A DNA stretch of 64,000 bases from Moraxella ovis (GTDB lineage Bacteria > Pseudomonadota > Gammaproteobacteria > Pseudomonadales > Moraxellaceae): assembly GCF_900453105.1 (NCBI RefSeq), contig NZ_UGPW01000001.1, positions 1,116,001 through 1,180,000 on the forward strand, read 5' to 3'. How positions within the stretch are numbered: the first letter of the stretch is position 1; every line of letters begins with the position of its first letter. This document shows positions 47,183-57,115 of this stretch, piece after piece. Position numbers and translations under genes: made by a program. Below the pieces are notes generated by a model. It was not told where the DNA came from, did no database searches, and worked only from the letters and a program-made list of their open reading frames with translations.

Positions 47183-47884
47183 CTATGATTGTTGTCTAAT
47201 GGTGCGTTGTTCAATGCGTTTTTCGGGCGTGGCATTGACCACGATACGATGTACATAAATGCCTGACAGATGAATCTCGTCAGGGTCAAGCTCGCCTATC
47301 TCCACAAGCTCTTCGACTTCCACGACCGTGATTTTACCTGCGGTCGCGACATCGGGGTTGAAGTTACGGGCAGTTTTTCTAAAAATGAGATTGCCCATTT
47401 TGTCCGCTTTATATGCCTTGACAAGCGACACATCAGCGACAAGTGAGCGTTCCATGAGATATTCTACCCCGTCAAATTCAAGCACTTCTTTGCCTTCAGC
47501 AACCTTTGTTCCCACGCCTGTTTTGGTAAAAAAAGCAGGAATGCCCGCCCCGCCTGCACGAAGTTTTTCGGCAAGCGTGCCTTGTGGGGTAAGCTCCACT
47601 TCAAGCTCGCCTGACAAAAATTGGCGTTCAAATTCCTTGTTTTCGCCCACATAAGACGCGATCATTTTTTTGATTTGGCGACTTTTTAGAAGTAGCCCAA
47701 GCCCAAAATCATCCACGCCTGCGTTATTACTGATACAGGTTAGGTTTTTTACGCCTGTGTCTCTCAGGGCGGCGATCAGGGCTTCGGGGATGCCGCACAG
47801 CCCAAACCCACCCACGGCAATCGTTTGATCATCTTTTACAATATCAGCCAGAGCGGTTTGGGCGTTGTCATATACTTTTGTCAT
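47183..47884 (-). CDS. scoA: 3-oxoacid CoA-transferase subunit A
   Basis: The 233-aa partner of subunit B. It has the family start [20 protein letters not shown], the glycine-rich [20 protein letters not shown], and [19 protein letters not shown]. Length is normal. It is directly upstream of scoB and 31 bases downstream of the 3-hydroxybutyrate dehydrogenase gene, on one probable transcript. Confidence 0.93.
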   Translation of the reverse strand: MTKVYDNAQTALADIVKDDQTIAVGGFGLCGIPEALIAALRDTGVKNLTCISNNAGVDDFGLGLLLKSRQIKKMIASYVGENKEFERQFLSGELEVELTPQGTLAEKLRAGGAGIPAFFTKTGVGTKVAEGKEVLEFDGVEYLMERSLVADVSLVKAYKADKMGNLIFRKTARNFNPDVATAGKITVVEVEELVEIGELDPDEIHLSGIYVHRIVVNATPEKRIEQRTIRQQS

Positions 47885-47915
47885 GATGACTCCTAAGGTT
47901 AAAAGTATGGTTGAT

Positions 47916-48704
47916 TTATTTCATTGACCAGCCATGACTGGCAATAAAGGACTGTCCTGTAAATACATTGGTTGGAAAACTTGCCAAAAACAATGCCAAA
48001 GCTGCCACATCATCAGTGGTAGTAAACTCACCATCCACAGTAGAGCCTAACATGATATTTTTTACCACCTCTTCTTCACTAATGCCTTTTTCACGAGCCT
48101 GTTCAGGGATTTGTTTTTCTACCAATGGTGTTTTGACAAAACCAGGACAGATAACATGAGAGCGGACATTATGTTTTGCTCCTTCTTTGGCAAGCGTGCG
48201 GCATAATCCCAAAAGTCCATGTTTGGCGGTAACGTAAGGGGATTTTAAAGCTGATGCTTCGTGAGAATGCACCGAACCCATATAAATGACAGTGCCAGAG
48301 TTTTTTGCATACATATGTTTTAGGGCGGCTTTTGTGGTCAAAAAAGCACCATCCAAATGTATGGCAAGCATTTTTTTCCAATCATTATAAGCAAGCTTAT
48401 CAATGGGATTGATGATTTGAATGCCTGCATTGGATATTAAAGTATCCAAAGCCCCATATTCTGCCACAAAATCATCAATGGTTTGATTTACCTGATTTTC
48501 TTGTGTGACATCCAGCAATATGGCTTTTGCTTGACCACCTAAGGTTTTTATTTCATCGCAAACACCATGGGCGTGGTCTAAGTTTATGTCAGCCACACCA
48601 ATCGTTGCCCCTGCTTTTGCAAATTCAAGTGCAATTTGCCTTCCAATACCACCACCTGCCCCTGTAATAAAAGCGGTTTTGTGTTTTAGGTCATGATTTA
48701 TCAT
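47916..48704 (-). CDS. 3-hydroxybutyrate dehydrogenase (SDR family)
   Basis: The 262-aa short-chain dehydrogenase oxidises (R)-3-hydroxybutyrate to acetoacetate with NAD+. It has the Rossmann motif [10 protein letters not shown], the NAG motif [11 protein letters not shown], and catalytic Ser/Tyr/Lys in [10 protein letters not shown] and [10 protein letters not shown]. The family-typical [20 protein letters not shown] is present. AGGAG lies five bases before the ATG. The assignment over other SDRs rests on this sequence plus the CoA-transferase and permease neighbours. Confidence 0.9.
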   Translation of the reverse strand: MINHDLKHKTAFITGAGGGIGRQIALEFAKAGATIGVADINLDHAHGVCDEIKTLGGQAKAILLDVTQENQVNQTIDDFVAEYGALDTLISNAGIQIINPIDKLAYNDWKKMLAIHLDGAFLTTKAALKHMYAKNSGTVIYMGSVHSHEASALKSPYVTAKHGLLGLCRTLAKEGAKHNVRSHVICPGFVKTPLVEKQIPEQAREKGISEEEVVKNIMLGSTVDGEFTTTDDVAALALFLASFPTNVFTGQSFIASHGWSMK

Positions 48705-48727
48705 TCATACTCCTTTGTGTCATGATA

Positions 48728-50107
48728 TTAAAAAGAATCAAAGAATGTGCCCAGCATAATAACACATATGGTTGCTAGAATTGGAATAGCTATGGTAACA
48801 ATAGCAAGATTTACATAAGATTGCTTGTGTGTTAGGTGACAAATGGCAAACAATGTAATGACCGCACCAGAATGTGGTAGGGTATCTAGACCGCCTGCCG
48901 CCATGACAGCAACTCTATGTAGCAACTCTGGATCTATGTTATGCTCAATGGCAAGTCTCAGGTAATCTTCGCCGAGCGTTTGTAGGGCGATGCTTAGCCC
49001 ACCTGATGATGAGCCTGTAATGCCTGCCAAAACACTCATGGCAACCGCTTCAGAAACCAAAGGGTTGTTTGGTGAAATGTTAAGAATGTTATCCCGCATG
49101 ATGGCAAATCCCGCCATCGTGGCAATGACTGCTCCATAACCGACTTCTGATGCGGTATTAAAAATAGGCAGCATGGAGCCATAGACGCCTTTATTAACTG
49201 ATTCTTGTAGCTTCTTGAAGTGTCTTAAATTTAATAAAATAAGTACAGAGCATGATGTTAATAGAGCGATGATGATAGACCATAAGCCAAGATTGGCTTT
49301 GATTTCAAGTTCGGGGAATTTGGCAGTAATCGCCCCAAAATCCATGTTGGGAAACACGCCATAAGTCAGTAAAGCATTGATGGCAATCACTAAAATAAGT
49401 GGAAGTGCCGCCAACACAAATGACATGTTGGAACTTAAAAGTTTGGTGTCATCATCTATATGGTTGCCATAGCCTTCTCCTGTTTTTTTGGCTAAGTTGG
49501 CACGGCTTTGCAACCACCAAGTTCCCAATACAAACATGATACAAGCACCAATTAACCCCAAAATAGGTGCGGCAAAGGCATTTGTCTGATAATACGGAAT
49601 AGGGATGGCATTTTGAATAGCAGGCGTGCCAGGTAAAGCGGTCATGGTAAAGGTAAACGAACCAAGAGCAATACTGGCAGGTATTAAGCGTTTAGGTATG
49701 TCTGCTTGCCTAAATAGAGCTTTTGAAATGGGATAAATAGAGAAAGCAACCACAAAAAGTGACACACCGCCATAGGTCAAGATGCCACAAACCAAAACTA
49801 CCACCAAAATTGCCCTGCTAGCACCTAATTTTTCGGTAATAGTATTGGCAATAGTCGTAGCTGCACCAGAATCCGCCATGAGCTGTCCAAATAACGCTCC
49901 TAATAGAAATATGGGGAAAAATTTTAATAAATATCCGCCTAGCGCCTTCATGAATGTTTCAGTGTAGGCAGGCAAAAGCAAAGTGCCATCCCCGGATAGA
50001 ATAACCGCCAATGCTGCCATGAGTGGAGCTAATATTAATACAGACCAACCTCGATAAGCAAAGTACATTAAAAGCACAAGAGAGATAATAATAGCCAGAA
50101 TACTCAT
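48728..50107 (-). CDS. GntP-family permease, probably for 3-hydroxybutyrate
   Basis: A 459-aa membrane protein with about twelve helices of the gluconate/GntP transporter family (GGYLLKFFPIFLLGALFGQL, then ILTYGGVSLFVVAFSIYPIS, and LPHSGAVITLFAICHLTHKQ). Characterised relatives carry gluconate and other hydroxy acids. The adjacent 3-hydroxybutyrate dehydrogenase (23 bases downstream) suggests D-3-hydroxybutyrate as the substrate here. This is inference from context. Confidence 0.88.
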   Translation of the reverse strand: MSILAIIISLVLLMYFAYRGWSVLILAPLMAALAVILSGDGTLLLPAYTETFMKALGGYLLKFFPIFLLGALFGQLMADSGAATTIANTITEKLGASRAILVVVLVCGILTYGGVSLFVVAFSIYPISKALFRQADIPKRLIPASIALGSFTFTMTALPGTPAIQNAIPIPYYQTNAFAAPILGLIGACIMFVLGTWWLQSRANLAKKTGEGYGNHIDDDTKLLSSNMSFVLAALPLILVIAINALLTYGVFPNMDFGAITAKFPELEIKANLGLWSIIIALLTSCSVLILLNLRHFKKLQESVNKGVYGSMLPIFNTASEVGYGAVIATMAGFAIMRDNILNISPNNPLVSEAVAMSVLAGITGSSSGGLSIALQTLGEDYLRLAIEHNIDPELLHRVAVMAAGGLDTLPHSGAVITLFAICHLTHKQSYVNLAIVTIAIPILATICVIMLGTFFDSF

Positions 50108-50231
50108 GATAAATCACTCCATGATTGTCATGTTTGGATTGGGTTGATTTTTTTGTGAGTTTCATAAACATCATAAAACATTGAGTAAAAACCCACTAAA
50201 TTAACCCTGTACAGTCCTTGAAAATCAAAAA

Positions 50232-51408
50232 TCAAGGCAACTCAATCGCCATAGCCACCGCCTCACCGCCACCGATGCACAGGCTTGCAATGCCTTTTTT
50301 ACCACCCACTCGTTTTAGGGCGTGAATGAGCGTTACCAAAATTCTTGCCCCTGATGACCCCAAAGGATGCCCTAAGGCACACGCACCACCATGAATATTA
50401 ACCTTATCAGCGTCCAATTCAAAAGCATCAATGGCAGATAATGTGACCATGGCAAAGGCTTCGTTAATCTCCCATAAATCTACGTCTTTTGCCATCCACC
50501 CTGCTTTATCAAGCACCTTTTGCACCGCGCTGACAGGGGCAATGGTAAACTCGCTTGGGTGCTGGGCGTGGCTTGCGTGGGCAACAATCCGAGCCAGTAC
50601 AGTCAGGTTATTGGCTTTGGCAAATTCAGCGCTTGCCACCAGCACCGCAGACGCGCCGTCTGAGATAGAGCTTGCATTGGCAGGGGTGATTGTGCCGTCT
50701 TTGGCAAAGGCAGGTTTTAGGGTTGGGATCTTATCGATATTGGCGTTGGCAGGCTGTTCGTCCGTATCCACCACGACATCGCCCTTGCGAGTGCTGACGG
50801 TAACAGGGCAAATTTCGTCTTTAAAATAACCGTTATCAATGGCATTCATGGCTTTTTTTTAGCGATGAAATGGCAAACTCGTCCATTTGGGTGCGAGTAT
50901 AGCCCTTTTTGTCCGCCATTTCTTGGGCATATACACCCATGAGCTTGCCTGATTCGGCATCTTGTAAGCCGTCAAAAAACATCAAATCAAGAACTTCACC
51001 ATGCCCCATACGAAAGCCCCCACGAGCCTTAGGCAAGGCATATGGGGCGTTGGTCATGGAGTCCATGCCTCCTGCGATGACGGCAGATTTGTCGCCTGCT
51101 TTGATGGCATTGCAGGCGGTCATGACAGACATGAGTCCCGAGCCACAGACTTTATTTATCATGGTTGCCCCCACGCTGTCGGGCATATTGGCAAGTCGCA
51201 TGGGTTGGCGAGCGGGGGCTTGTCCCACACCTGCTGACAGCACGCATCCCATGATGACCTCATCTATCTTATCATCGGACACGCCTGCTTTATCCAGCAC
51301 CGAACGAATGGCAACCGCCCCAAGCTGTGGCGATGATAGACTGGCAAACGCCCCTTGAAACGCCCCCATGGGCGTGCGAGATGCTGAGATGATGACCGGA
51401 TTTGACAT
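50232..51408 (-). pseudogene. atoB: Acetyl-CoA acetyltransferase (thiolase), frameshifted at an A8 run
   Basis: The N-terminal half (51408 down to about 50860) starts VIISASRTPMGAFQGAF and carries the active-site cysteine in MINKVCGSGLMSV (Cys88). At eight consecutive A (minus strand, 50852-50859 region) the frame changes. The correct phase resumes as KKAMNAIDNGYFKDEICPV and continues through HGGACALGHPLGSSGARI and CIGGGEAVAMAIELP. Seven A would restore one 390-codon gene. It may be a true pseudogene, a phase-variable or slippage-dependent gene, or a sequencing error. It would split acetoacetyl-CoA in the ketone-body pathway of this cluster. Confidence 0.85.
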
Positions 51409-51436
51409 AAAAACTCCTTATTTGTTTGTCAAAAAA

Positions 51437-52774
51437 TTAAACTAGAAAATAAAACCCACCTGCTATAATCAATCCTGATACAATCAGCACCATAAGACAA
51501 TAGCCCATAATCGCCCTTGCGTCAAGACTTGCAATGCCTAACAATGGCAACGCCCAAAACGGCTGTATCATGTTCGTCCATGCATCACCCCAAGCAATCG
51601 CCATGGCGGTAACCTCAGGCTTAACCCCAAGGGCAAGACCTGCTGGCATCATGATAGGACCTTGCACCGCAAACTGACCACCCCCTGACGGCACAAAGAC
51701 GTTCACAACCCCTGCACTCAAAAACGCCAATATGGGAAAAGTGTCGCTAGATGCATGATTTAAAAAGAAATTGGTAACTTGCGTGCCAATGGATATGCCG
51801 TCCGCATTCGCCCCTGTAACCACACCCATGATTCCCCCATAAAAAGGAAACAACAGCACAATGCCTGTAATACCACTGATACCGTCATTGACGGCACGAT
51901 AATAGCGTTCTAGCGTACCATGAGCAAGTAGCCCAATGAATAAAAACAATCCAATGACGATATTTAAGCCAAAATTCATGCTTTTGCTAAATTCTACGGC
52001 AAAATACCCCACTGCTAACATCATCAAAAGTATCATCATCAGACGGTTATCGTCTAGTTTTTGGGCGGGCGTGTTGGTTGGTGGTGGCACGAAAGGATTG
52101 TCCTGTATTAATTCTGGATCAACAAGCGTTGGATTTTTTGGGTGCATGAGTGCATTTAATATCGGCACAATGAGCAAAATCAGCCCTGCAATAATAAGAT
52201 TGTAAGATGAAAAAATGGTTGCAGAAATCGGCACGACATCACTCAATGTACCACCAGATAATTTGGCAAGTGTCTCACCGCCCGTGCTTAATGTGAGTGG
52301 CACAGAACCTGATAGTCCACCATGCCACACCAAAAATCCTGAATAAGCAGAAGCCACAAGCAGCGGATAATCCACGCCTCGCACTCGTTTGGCAAGGGCT
52401 TTGGCAAATACTGCCCCAATCACCAGTCCAAAACCCCAATTTAACAAACAACCAATCATCGCCACCAAAGTAACAACCACAATCGCTGTTATAGGTCGAT
52501 GAACTTTACTTGCCAGCTTATCCAATAGCTTTTGAAAAATAGGGGCGTTGGCAAAGGCATAGCCCGTTACCAAAATCAGTGCCATTTGCATGGCAAAGCT
52601 ATGAAGCGACCACAAACCATTACCCCAATGATGAGCCAACGCCAAAGGGGATTGACCCTTCAAGACAATCCCTGCAATAAAGGCAATGAATGTCAAGACC
52701 ACAGAAAAGACAAAAGGGGATGGTAAGTAGCGATTGACCAGTTGTACGCTAAGGTTGGTAAGAGTGGCAAACAT
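51437..52774 (-). CDS. atoE: Short-chain fatty acid transporter, AtoE type
   Basis: A 445-aa membrane protein of the AtoE family, with about eleven helices (FVFSVVLTFIAFIAGIVLK at the start, NWGFGLVIGAVFAKALAKRV, and FVPSGGGQFAVQGPIMMPAG late). It should import acetoacetate or short-chain fatty acids. ATG 52774 is six bases after AGGA; ATG 52780 touches that site. It is the first gene of the minus-strand cluster and lies 29 bases before the thiolase. A terminator just upstream separates it from the mqo remnant. Confidence 0.92.
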   Translation of the reverse strand: MFATLTNLSVQLVNRYLPSPFVFSVVLTFIAFIAGIVLKGQSPLALAHHWGNGLWSLHSFAMQMALILVTGYAFANAPIFQKLLDKLASKVHRPITAIVVVTLVAMIGCLLNWGFGLVIGAVFAKALAKRVRGVDYPLLVASAYSGFLVWHGGLSGSVPLTLSTGGETLAKLSGGTLSDVVPISATIFSSYNLIIAGLILLIVPILNALMHPKNPTLVDPELIQDNPFVPPPTNTPAQKLDDNRLMMILLMMLAVGYFAVEFSKSMNFGLNIVIGLFLFIGLLAHGTLERYYRAVNDGISGITGIVLLFPFYGGIMGVVTGANADGISIGTQVTNFFLNHASSDTFPILAFLSAGVVNVFVPSGGGQFAVQGPIMMPAGLALGVKPEVTAMAIAWGDAWTNMIQPFWALPLLGIASLDARAIMGYCLMVLIVSGLIIAGGFYFLV

Positions 52775-52886
52775 AAACATTCCTTGTTATAACTAAAAAC
52801 TAAACCAAAATTCATTTTTTATTATCCTAAACCAACTTACTATTCTCTGCAAGCACTTTTTAAGTATTCAACCGCTTTAAAACAAT

Positions 52887-52918
52887 AAAAAAGAGCGAAT
52901 CTTAGTCCGCTCTTTTTT
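52887..52918 (-). terminator. Terminator after the mqo remnant
   Basis: An 11-bp perfect stem AAAAAAGAGCG/CGCTCTTTTTT with a 10-base loop lies between the mqo remnant and atoE. Confidence 0.85.
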
Positions 52919-52932
52919 ATTGTTTTAAAATA

Positions 52933-53812
52933 TTATGCCGCTGGTTTTTGTGCGTCAGGTTCGATCACAATCACTGGCTTTTTGGCATCAGGAGATGGAT
53001 TGAACTGGGTTGGTGCTGGTACGGTAGCGCCATCTTTTGGTGCAGGCAGTGTGCCGGTCTTTGAGGCGTACACCAGACCTAGAGTGCGACTGGTCTCGGT
53101 ACGTACTTGGTCTAGTGGCGCAGGGTTTTTGGCTAAATCTTGACCGTATGATGGGATGATTTGTACCAGTTTATTACTCCACTCGCCTTCTACCTTGACT
53201 GGGAATGCTTTTGCCAGTAGATCAAGCATCATATAAGGCGAGGTAGATGCGCCAAGCAATGCGGTCACAGAGGCATCTTGTGAGACAAATAGCTCAGTAC
53301 CGAACTGTAGCTTGGTTTTTTCACCTGGGGCGGTTTTGATGATCTGAACACGCTGACCGCCTTGGGCTTCAGTCCAATCTTCCCACTTGGCTTCTGGGTA
53401 GTATTTTTGAAGTTCGGCAAGTTTTTGATTGTCAGACAATGACACTTGGCTAACCAGATATTTCACCAAGTCCAAATTCTCAAGACCGGCGGTTGCCATT
53501 GGTACGGCATTGTCTTTGGTGGCTGATGCCATTAGGTCGGTTTGTGAGCCATTTTTTAGGAACTTATTAGAGTAAGTTGCAAATGGGCCAAACAAGACAT
53601 ATTTTTTGCCGTCAATCTTGCCAATTTGGCTCAAGCTCAGTTAGGTAAGTACCAAGCGTTGCCGACATGATGCCGCCACCGATCAATACCACATCGACGG
53701 TCTCACCATTAGCAGCGACTGACTTTGAGGCCACAGGACGATATAAGAATGCAATGATGGCAATCAATAGAATTGCCAACAAGATTGCAATCGTAATCAA
53801 TATTTTTTTCAT
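52933..53812 (-). pseudogene. mqo: Malate:quinone oxidoreductase, large internal deletion
   Basis: From ATG 53812 the frame encodes a membrane or signal segment ([20 protein letters not shown]). The FAD-binding start [19 protein letters not shown] follows, reaching LEPNW and then a stop. In another phase the C-terminal part resumes at [20 protein letters not shown] and runs through [14 protein letters not shown] to [15 protein letters not shown], ending in a Pro/Ala/Asp-rich tail. Compared with E. coli Mqo about 265 residues between these blocks are missing, and the junction (near 53630) is out of frame. The enzyme would be non-functional. Malate oxidation must use another enzyme if the genome is intact here. 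Confidence 0.9.
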
Positions 53813-53821
53813 AAAAAATCC

Positions 53822-53837
53822 AAAGGCGAAATCGCCT
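53822..53837 (-). promoter_or_regulatory. Terminator-like hairpin in the mqo leader
   Basis: AAGGCGA and TCGCCTT pair around a 2-base loop about 10 bases before the mqo ATG. On the minus strand it is followed by GGATTTTTT, which reaches the start codon. No ribosome-binding sequence is seen in between. It could attenuate expression or just be a leftover hairpin. Confidence 0.35.
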
Positions 53838-53999
53838 TATGTTGTGAAACAAAAAAGATTTGGGTTACATTAATCGGTCATAAACCAATTGATATAAGCC
53901 AAATCCATGCTAAAAATGTGCTATTATATACGAAATAAACCAAAAAACTTAATTTTAAAACTTTATATCATTTTAAATTAGCAAAAATTAACAATAAAT

Positions 54000-54182
54000 C
54001 TAATCATCGTCCTTTTTGCTGTCGCCTGGCACGACCGCTTTGACGACTTTGGTGGTGCCTTTAACCACACCTTTGGTCGTTTTGTAGGCGACTTTTACGG
54101 GTACGGTGACAACTTTATGGACGCAGCCTTGTAGGATAAAGGCAGATAGAGCGATGGTTAGTAGGATAGAAATCTTTCTCAT
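54000..54182 (-). CDS. Small lipoprotein (NF038104-like)
   Basis: The 60-aa product starts MRKISILLTIALSAFILQGC, with Cys20 as the acylated residue. The mature part is a Lys/Val/Thr repeat-like sequence (HKVVTVPVKVAYKTTKGVVK) ending in an acidic KKDDD tail. Similar very short lipoproteins occur in Moraxellaceae (NF038104-type in memory; not checked). ATG 54182 has GAG seven bases upstream; an earlier ATG at 54194 is less well placed. Function unknown. Confidence 0.65.
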   Translation of the reverse strand: MRKISILLTIALSAFILQGCVHKVVTVPVKVAYKTTKGVVKGTTKVVKAVVPGDSKKDDD

Positions 54183-54333
54183 GATACATCTCAAATGATG
54201 GAAAATTGGCGGTATTTTAGTGGTTTGTGATGATTTTTACAAACAGTTTTTAAATTAACTTAGTGACTGCATACAATTTGGGGCAGTTTTCACCACCCCA
54301 ATGAAACAATCATGACAATAGGAACTGAAAGAT

Positions 54334-55548
54334 TTAGCTGCGATAATCAGCATTGATACTGACATACTCATGCGACAAATCACAAGTATAAACCGTATCG
54401 GTACAATCACCCTGCCCCAAATCGATGCTGACGGTTATCTCAGGGCGACTCATGACCACTTGCCCCTGCTCTTCGGTATAACCGTCCGCCAGTCCGCCAC
54501 GCTGACAAATGGCAATCTCGTCTAGCGACACGCTTACACGGCTTTGGTCAAATGGCACGCCTGCATAACCCACCGCCGCCAAAATCCGCCCCCAGTTCGG
54601 GTCGGACGCGAAAAATGCCGTCTTGACAAGGGGTGAGTGAGCCACCGCATAAGCGACTTTGGCACAGTCGTCCGTACTCTTACCGCCTGCTACCTTGACC
54701 GTGATAAACTTGGTCGCCCCTTCACCGTCTCGTACGATGAGTTGGGCGATTTTTAACATCACATCTTTAATAGCTTGGTAAATGGCTTGATAATGGGTAT
54801 GGTTTTCGCTGTCTATCAAGTCCCCCACCTTGCCTGTAGCGATGAGTGTACAACAGTCATTGGTGGACGTATCGCCGTCAATGGTAATGCGGTTGAAGGA
54901 TTGATTAGTCAAATCCACCAAGATTTTCTGTAACAGCTCTGGGCTGATATGAGCGTCTGTCGCCACAAAGCCAAGCATGGTCGCCATGTTCGGGCGTATC
55001 ATACCCGCCCCTTTGCTGATGCCTGTTACCGTGTAAGTCGTGCCGTCTATCGTGGTCTGCACGCTATGTCCTTTGGGGGTGGTGTCGGTCGTCATGATGC
55101 TGTGGGCAGAGCTTAGCCAGTTATCGGCTGTCAAATCCGCCAACGCCTTATCCAGCCCTGCAATAATCCGCTCGCTCGGCAAGGTCTCGCCTATCACGCC
55201 CGTAGAGTATGGTAGTACTTCGCACGCATTCACGCCTGTTTTGTCCGCCAACGCCTGACAAGTCGCCAACGCCCTATCTATGCCGTCCTGCCCTGTGCCT
55301 GCATTGGCGTTGCCTGTATTGATAAGTAAATAGCGTGGCGTGTGCGTTTGGATATGTTTACGCACCACTTGCACAGGGGCTGCCACAAAGTAGTTTTGCG
55401 TGGTAACAACCGCCACGCTCGCCCCGTCCTCTATCTCAAACACCGTCAAATCACGGCGGTTTGCATAGCGGACACCTGCTTCACAAATGCCGATTTTTAC
55501 ACCATCAACGGGTAACAATGGCACAAGACTAACATCACCGACTGGCAT
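54334..55548 (-). CDS. argJ: Bifunctional glutamate N-acetyltransferase / amino-acid acetyltransferase
   Basis: The 404-aa precursor recycles the acetyl group from N-acetylornithine to glutamate in arginine synthesis. It self-cleaves before a threonine to form alpha and beta chains. The cleavage motif [16 protein letters not shown] is present with the nucleophile Thr190. [11 protein letters not shown] and the late [19 protein letters not shown] are family hallmarks. It starts with AAGGAG eight bases upstream. Length is normal. It stands alone on the minus strand, without other arg genes. Confidence 0.96.
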   Translation of the reverse strand: MPVGDVSLVPLLPVDGVKIGICEAGVRYANRRDLTVFEIEDGASVAVVTTQNYFVAAPVQVVRKHIQTHTPRYLLINTGNANAGTGQDGIDRALATCQALADKTGVNACEVLPYSTGVIGETLPSERIIAGLDKALADLTADNWLSSAHSIMTTDTTPKGHSVQTTIDGTTYTVTGISKGAGMIRPNMATMLGFVATDAHISPELLQKILVDLTNQSFNRITIDGDTSTNDCCTLIATGKVGDLIDSENHTHYQAIYQAIKDVMLKIAQLIVRDGEGATKFITVKVAGGKSTDDCAKVAYAVAHSPLVKTAFFASDPNWGRILAAVGYAGVPFDQSRVSVSLDEIAICQRGGLADGYTEEQGQVVMSRPEITVSIDLGQGDCTDTVYTCDLSHEYVSINADYRS

Positions 55549-55688
55549 GGGCTTCTCCTTAGATTTTTAAAATAAGTAACGATGAATTGTACCAAAGGCT
55601 TTCGCATTTTGCGAATGGGAAATTTATGTTTTTGGAGCTATCTGATTTATGTTCTAAATTTCACCTAGGTAAATATAGGAACATAAAT

Positions 55689-55713
55689 AAAAAGCGACAT
55701 ACAGCCGCTTTTT
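55689..55713 (-). terminator. Terminator after xthA
   Basis: An 8-bp stem AAAAAGCG/CGCTTTTT with a 9-base loop lies 25 bases after the xthA stop. Confidence 0.7.
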
Positions 55714-55737
55714 ATTTATGTTTGTATTAAAACGACT

Positions 55738-56553
55738 TTATAAACCGAACTTCGCCCAAATTGGCGCATGGTCAGACGGCTTTTCAAGTCCGCGAATGTC
55801 ATAACTGATGCCAGCATCCACGCAGTCCGTGATAAGCCCGTCAGTGCATAGGATATGATCAATGCGCAGACCACGCTTTGGCGTGTCTTCAAAGCCCTTT
55901 GAGCGATAATCAAACCAGCTAAATTGATCGGCATTATCTGGGTTGAATTTACGATAAGTGTCGTGCAGATTGCGACTCATTAGGTCACTGTACCATTCGC
56001 GCTCTTCTGGTAGGAATGAGCAGGTACCATTTCTAAGCCAGCGCTTAGCATTCGCATCGCCAATACCCACATCATTATCATGCGGAGAGATGTTCATGTC
56101 GCCCATGACGATCAGCTCGCGTCCTTGTCCTTTTAGCTCATCGATATAAGTATTCAAATCCGCATAAAAAGCACGCTTCATCGGGAATTTCGTCTCGTGG
56201 CTGCGATTCTCACCTTGGGGAAAATAGCCATTAATTACATCAATCTCACGCCCATCAATGTCAAAGCGTGCATGAATCAGACGTCTTTGCGCGTCTGGAT
56301 CGCCAAATGGGAAGCCTTTTTGGACGAAGATCGGCGCATTTTTGGATAATATCGCCACGCCATAATGTGCTTTTTGTCCAAAAAATTCCACATGATAGCC
56401 CAAGCTTTGCACATCTGCCAAGGGGAATGCTTCGTTATGCACTTTGGTCTCTTGTAGGCCGATGATGTCAGCACCCAGCATATCACGCACGGCGATCAGC
56501 TGATGAGGTCTGGCACGAAGTCCGTTAATATTAAAACTTACAAAAGTGGTCAT
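55738..56553 (-). CDS. xthA: Exodeoxyribonuclease III / AP endonuclease
   Basis: The 271-aa exonuclease-endonuclease-phosphatase family enzyme cuts DNA at abasic sites and degrades 3' ends. It has the start FVSFNINGLRARPHQL, the metal-binding Glu in IIGLQETKVH, the catalytic block VMGDMNISPHDNDVG, and the final DHAPIWAKF with the catalytic His. Length matches the family. It is a single gene, with its promoter between it and the thioesterase gene. Confidence 0.94.
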   Translation of the reverse strand: MTTFVSFNINGLRARPHQLIAVRDMLGADIIGLQETKVHNEAFPLADVQSLGYHVEFFGQKAHYGVAILSKNAPIFVQKGFPFGDPDAQRRLIHARFDIDGREIDVINGYFPQGENRSHETKFPMKRAFYADLNTYIDELKGQGRELIVMGDMNISPHDNDVGIGDANAKRWLRNGTCSFLPEEREWYSDLMSRNLHDTYRKFNPDNADQFSWFDYRSKGFEDTPKRGLRIDHILCTDGLITDCVDAGISYDIRGLEKPSDHAPIWAKFGL

Positions 56554-56671
56554 GTTTGGCTCTTTATTGCTTCTTAAATCATGGCATATTGTAACAAATT
56601 CTTGTGAAAAAATTTTAAAAATTTATCAAAGTCAGTGTACAATAATTTCAAATTCTAGCGAGGAAACATGA

Positions 56672-57115
56672 ATGAGCACACCGATTTTTCATGCCAATTA
56701 TAAGGTTTATATCAACCACACGGATGCAGGTGGCATTGTCTATCATGCCAATCATTTGACCTTTTTTGAAAACTGTCGTAGGGATTGGCTCACATCGCTT
56801 GGCTTTGATGGCTATTTTTTTGACACAGACGGCATGGCAACTGGCACGGACGGACATACGGGCAAGGTGCATTTTGTGGTGAGCCGTGCTGATTTGACGT
56901 ATAAATCACCACTATTGGTGGATGATATGATTGTCGTTACGGTAACGGATGTGGTCAAAAAATCCGCAAGCCTTATTCTAAGCCAGCACATCTACCGATG
57001 TGATGATGATTTCAAAAATGGCAAAATCGCCACCGCAGGCGTGATTACCCTTGCCTGCGTGATGAACAGCGAGAAAGGCATTCGTCCGCATCGCCTGCCT
57101 ACGGCATTTCGCTGA
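56672..57115 (+). CDS. ybgC: YbgC-type acyl-CoA thioesterase (hot-dog fold)
   Basis: The 147-aa product has the 4-hydroxybenzoyl-CoA thioesterase pattern with the catalytic Asp and neighbours in HTDAGGIVYHANHLTFFENC. The hot-dog sheet follows (HFVVSRADLTYKSPLLVDDM). Family members hydrolyse short acyl-CoA or acyl-ACP thioesters. In many genomes ybgC begins the tol-pal operon; here it is followed by a decayed fetA with a TGATG overlap, so context does not support a Tol-Pal role. GAGGAAAC precedes the start. Confidence 0.88.
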   Translation: MSTPIFHANYKVYINHTDAGGIVYHANHLTFFENCRRDWLTSLGFDGYFFDTDGMATGTDGHTGKVHFVVSRADLTYKSPLLVDDMIVVTVTDVVKKSASLILSQHIYRCDDDFKNGKIATAGVITLACVMNSEKGIRPHRLPTAFR

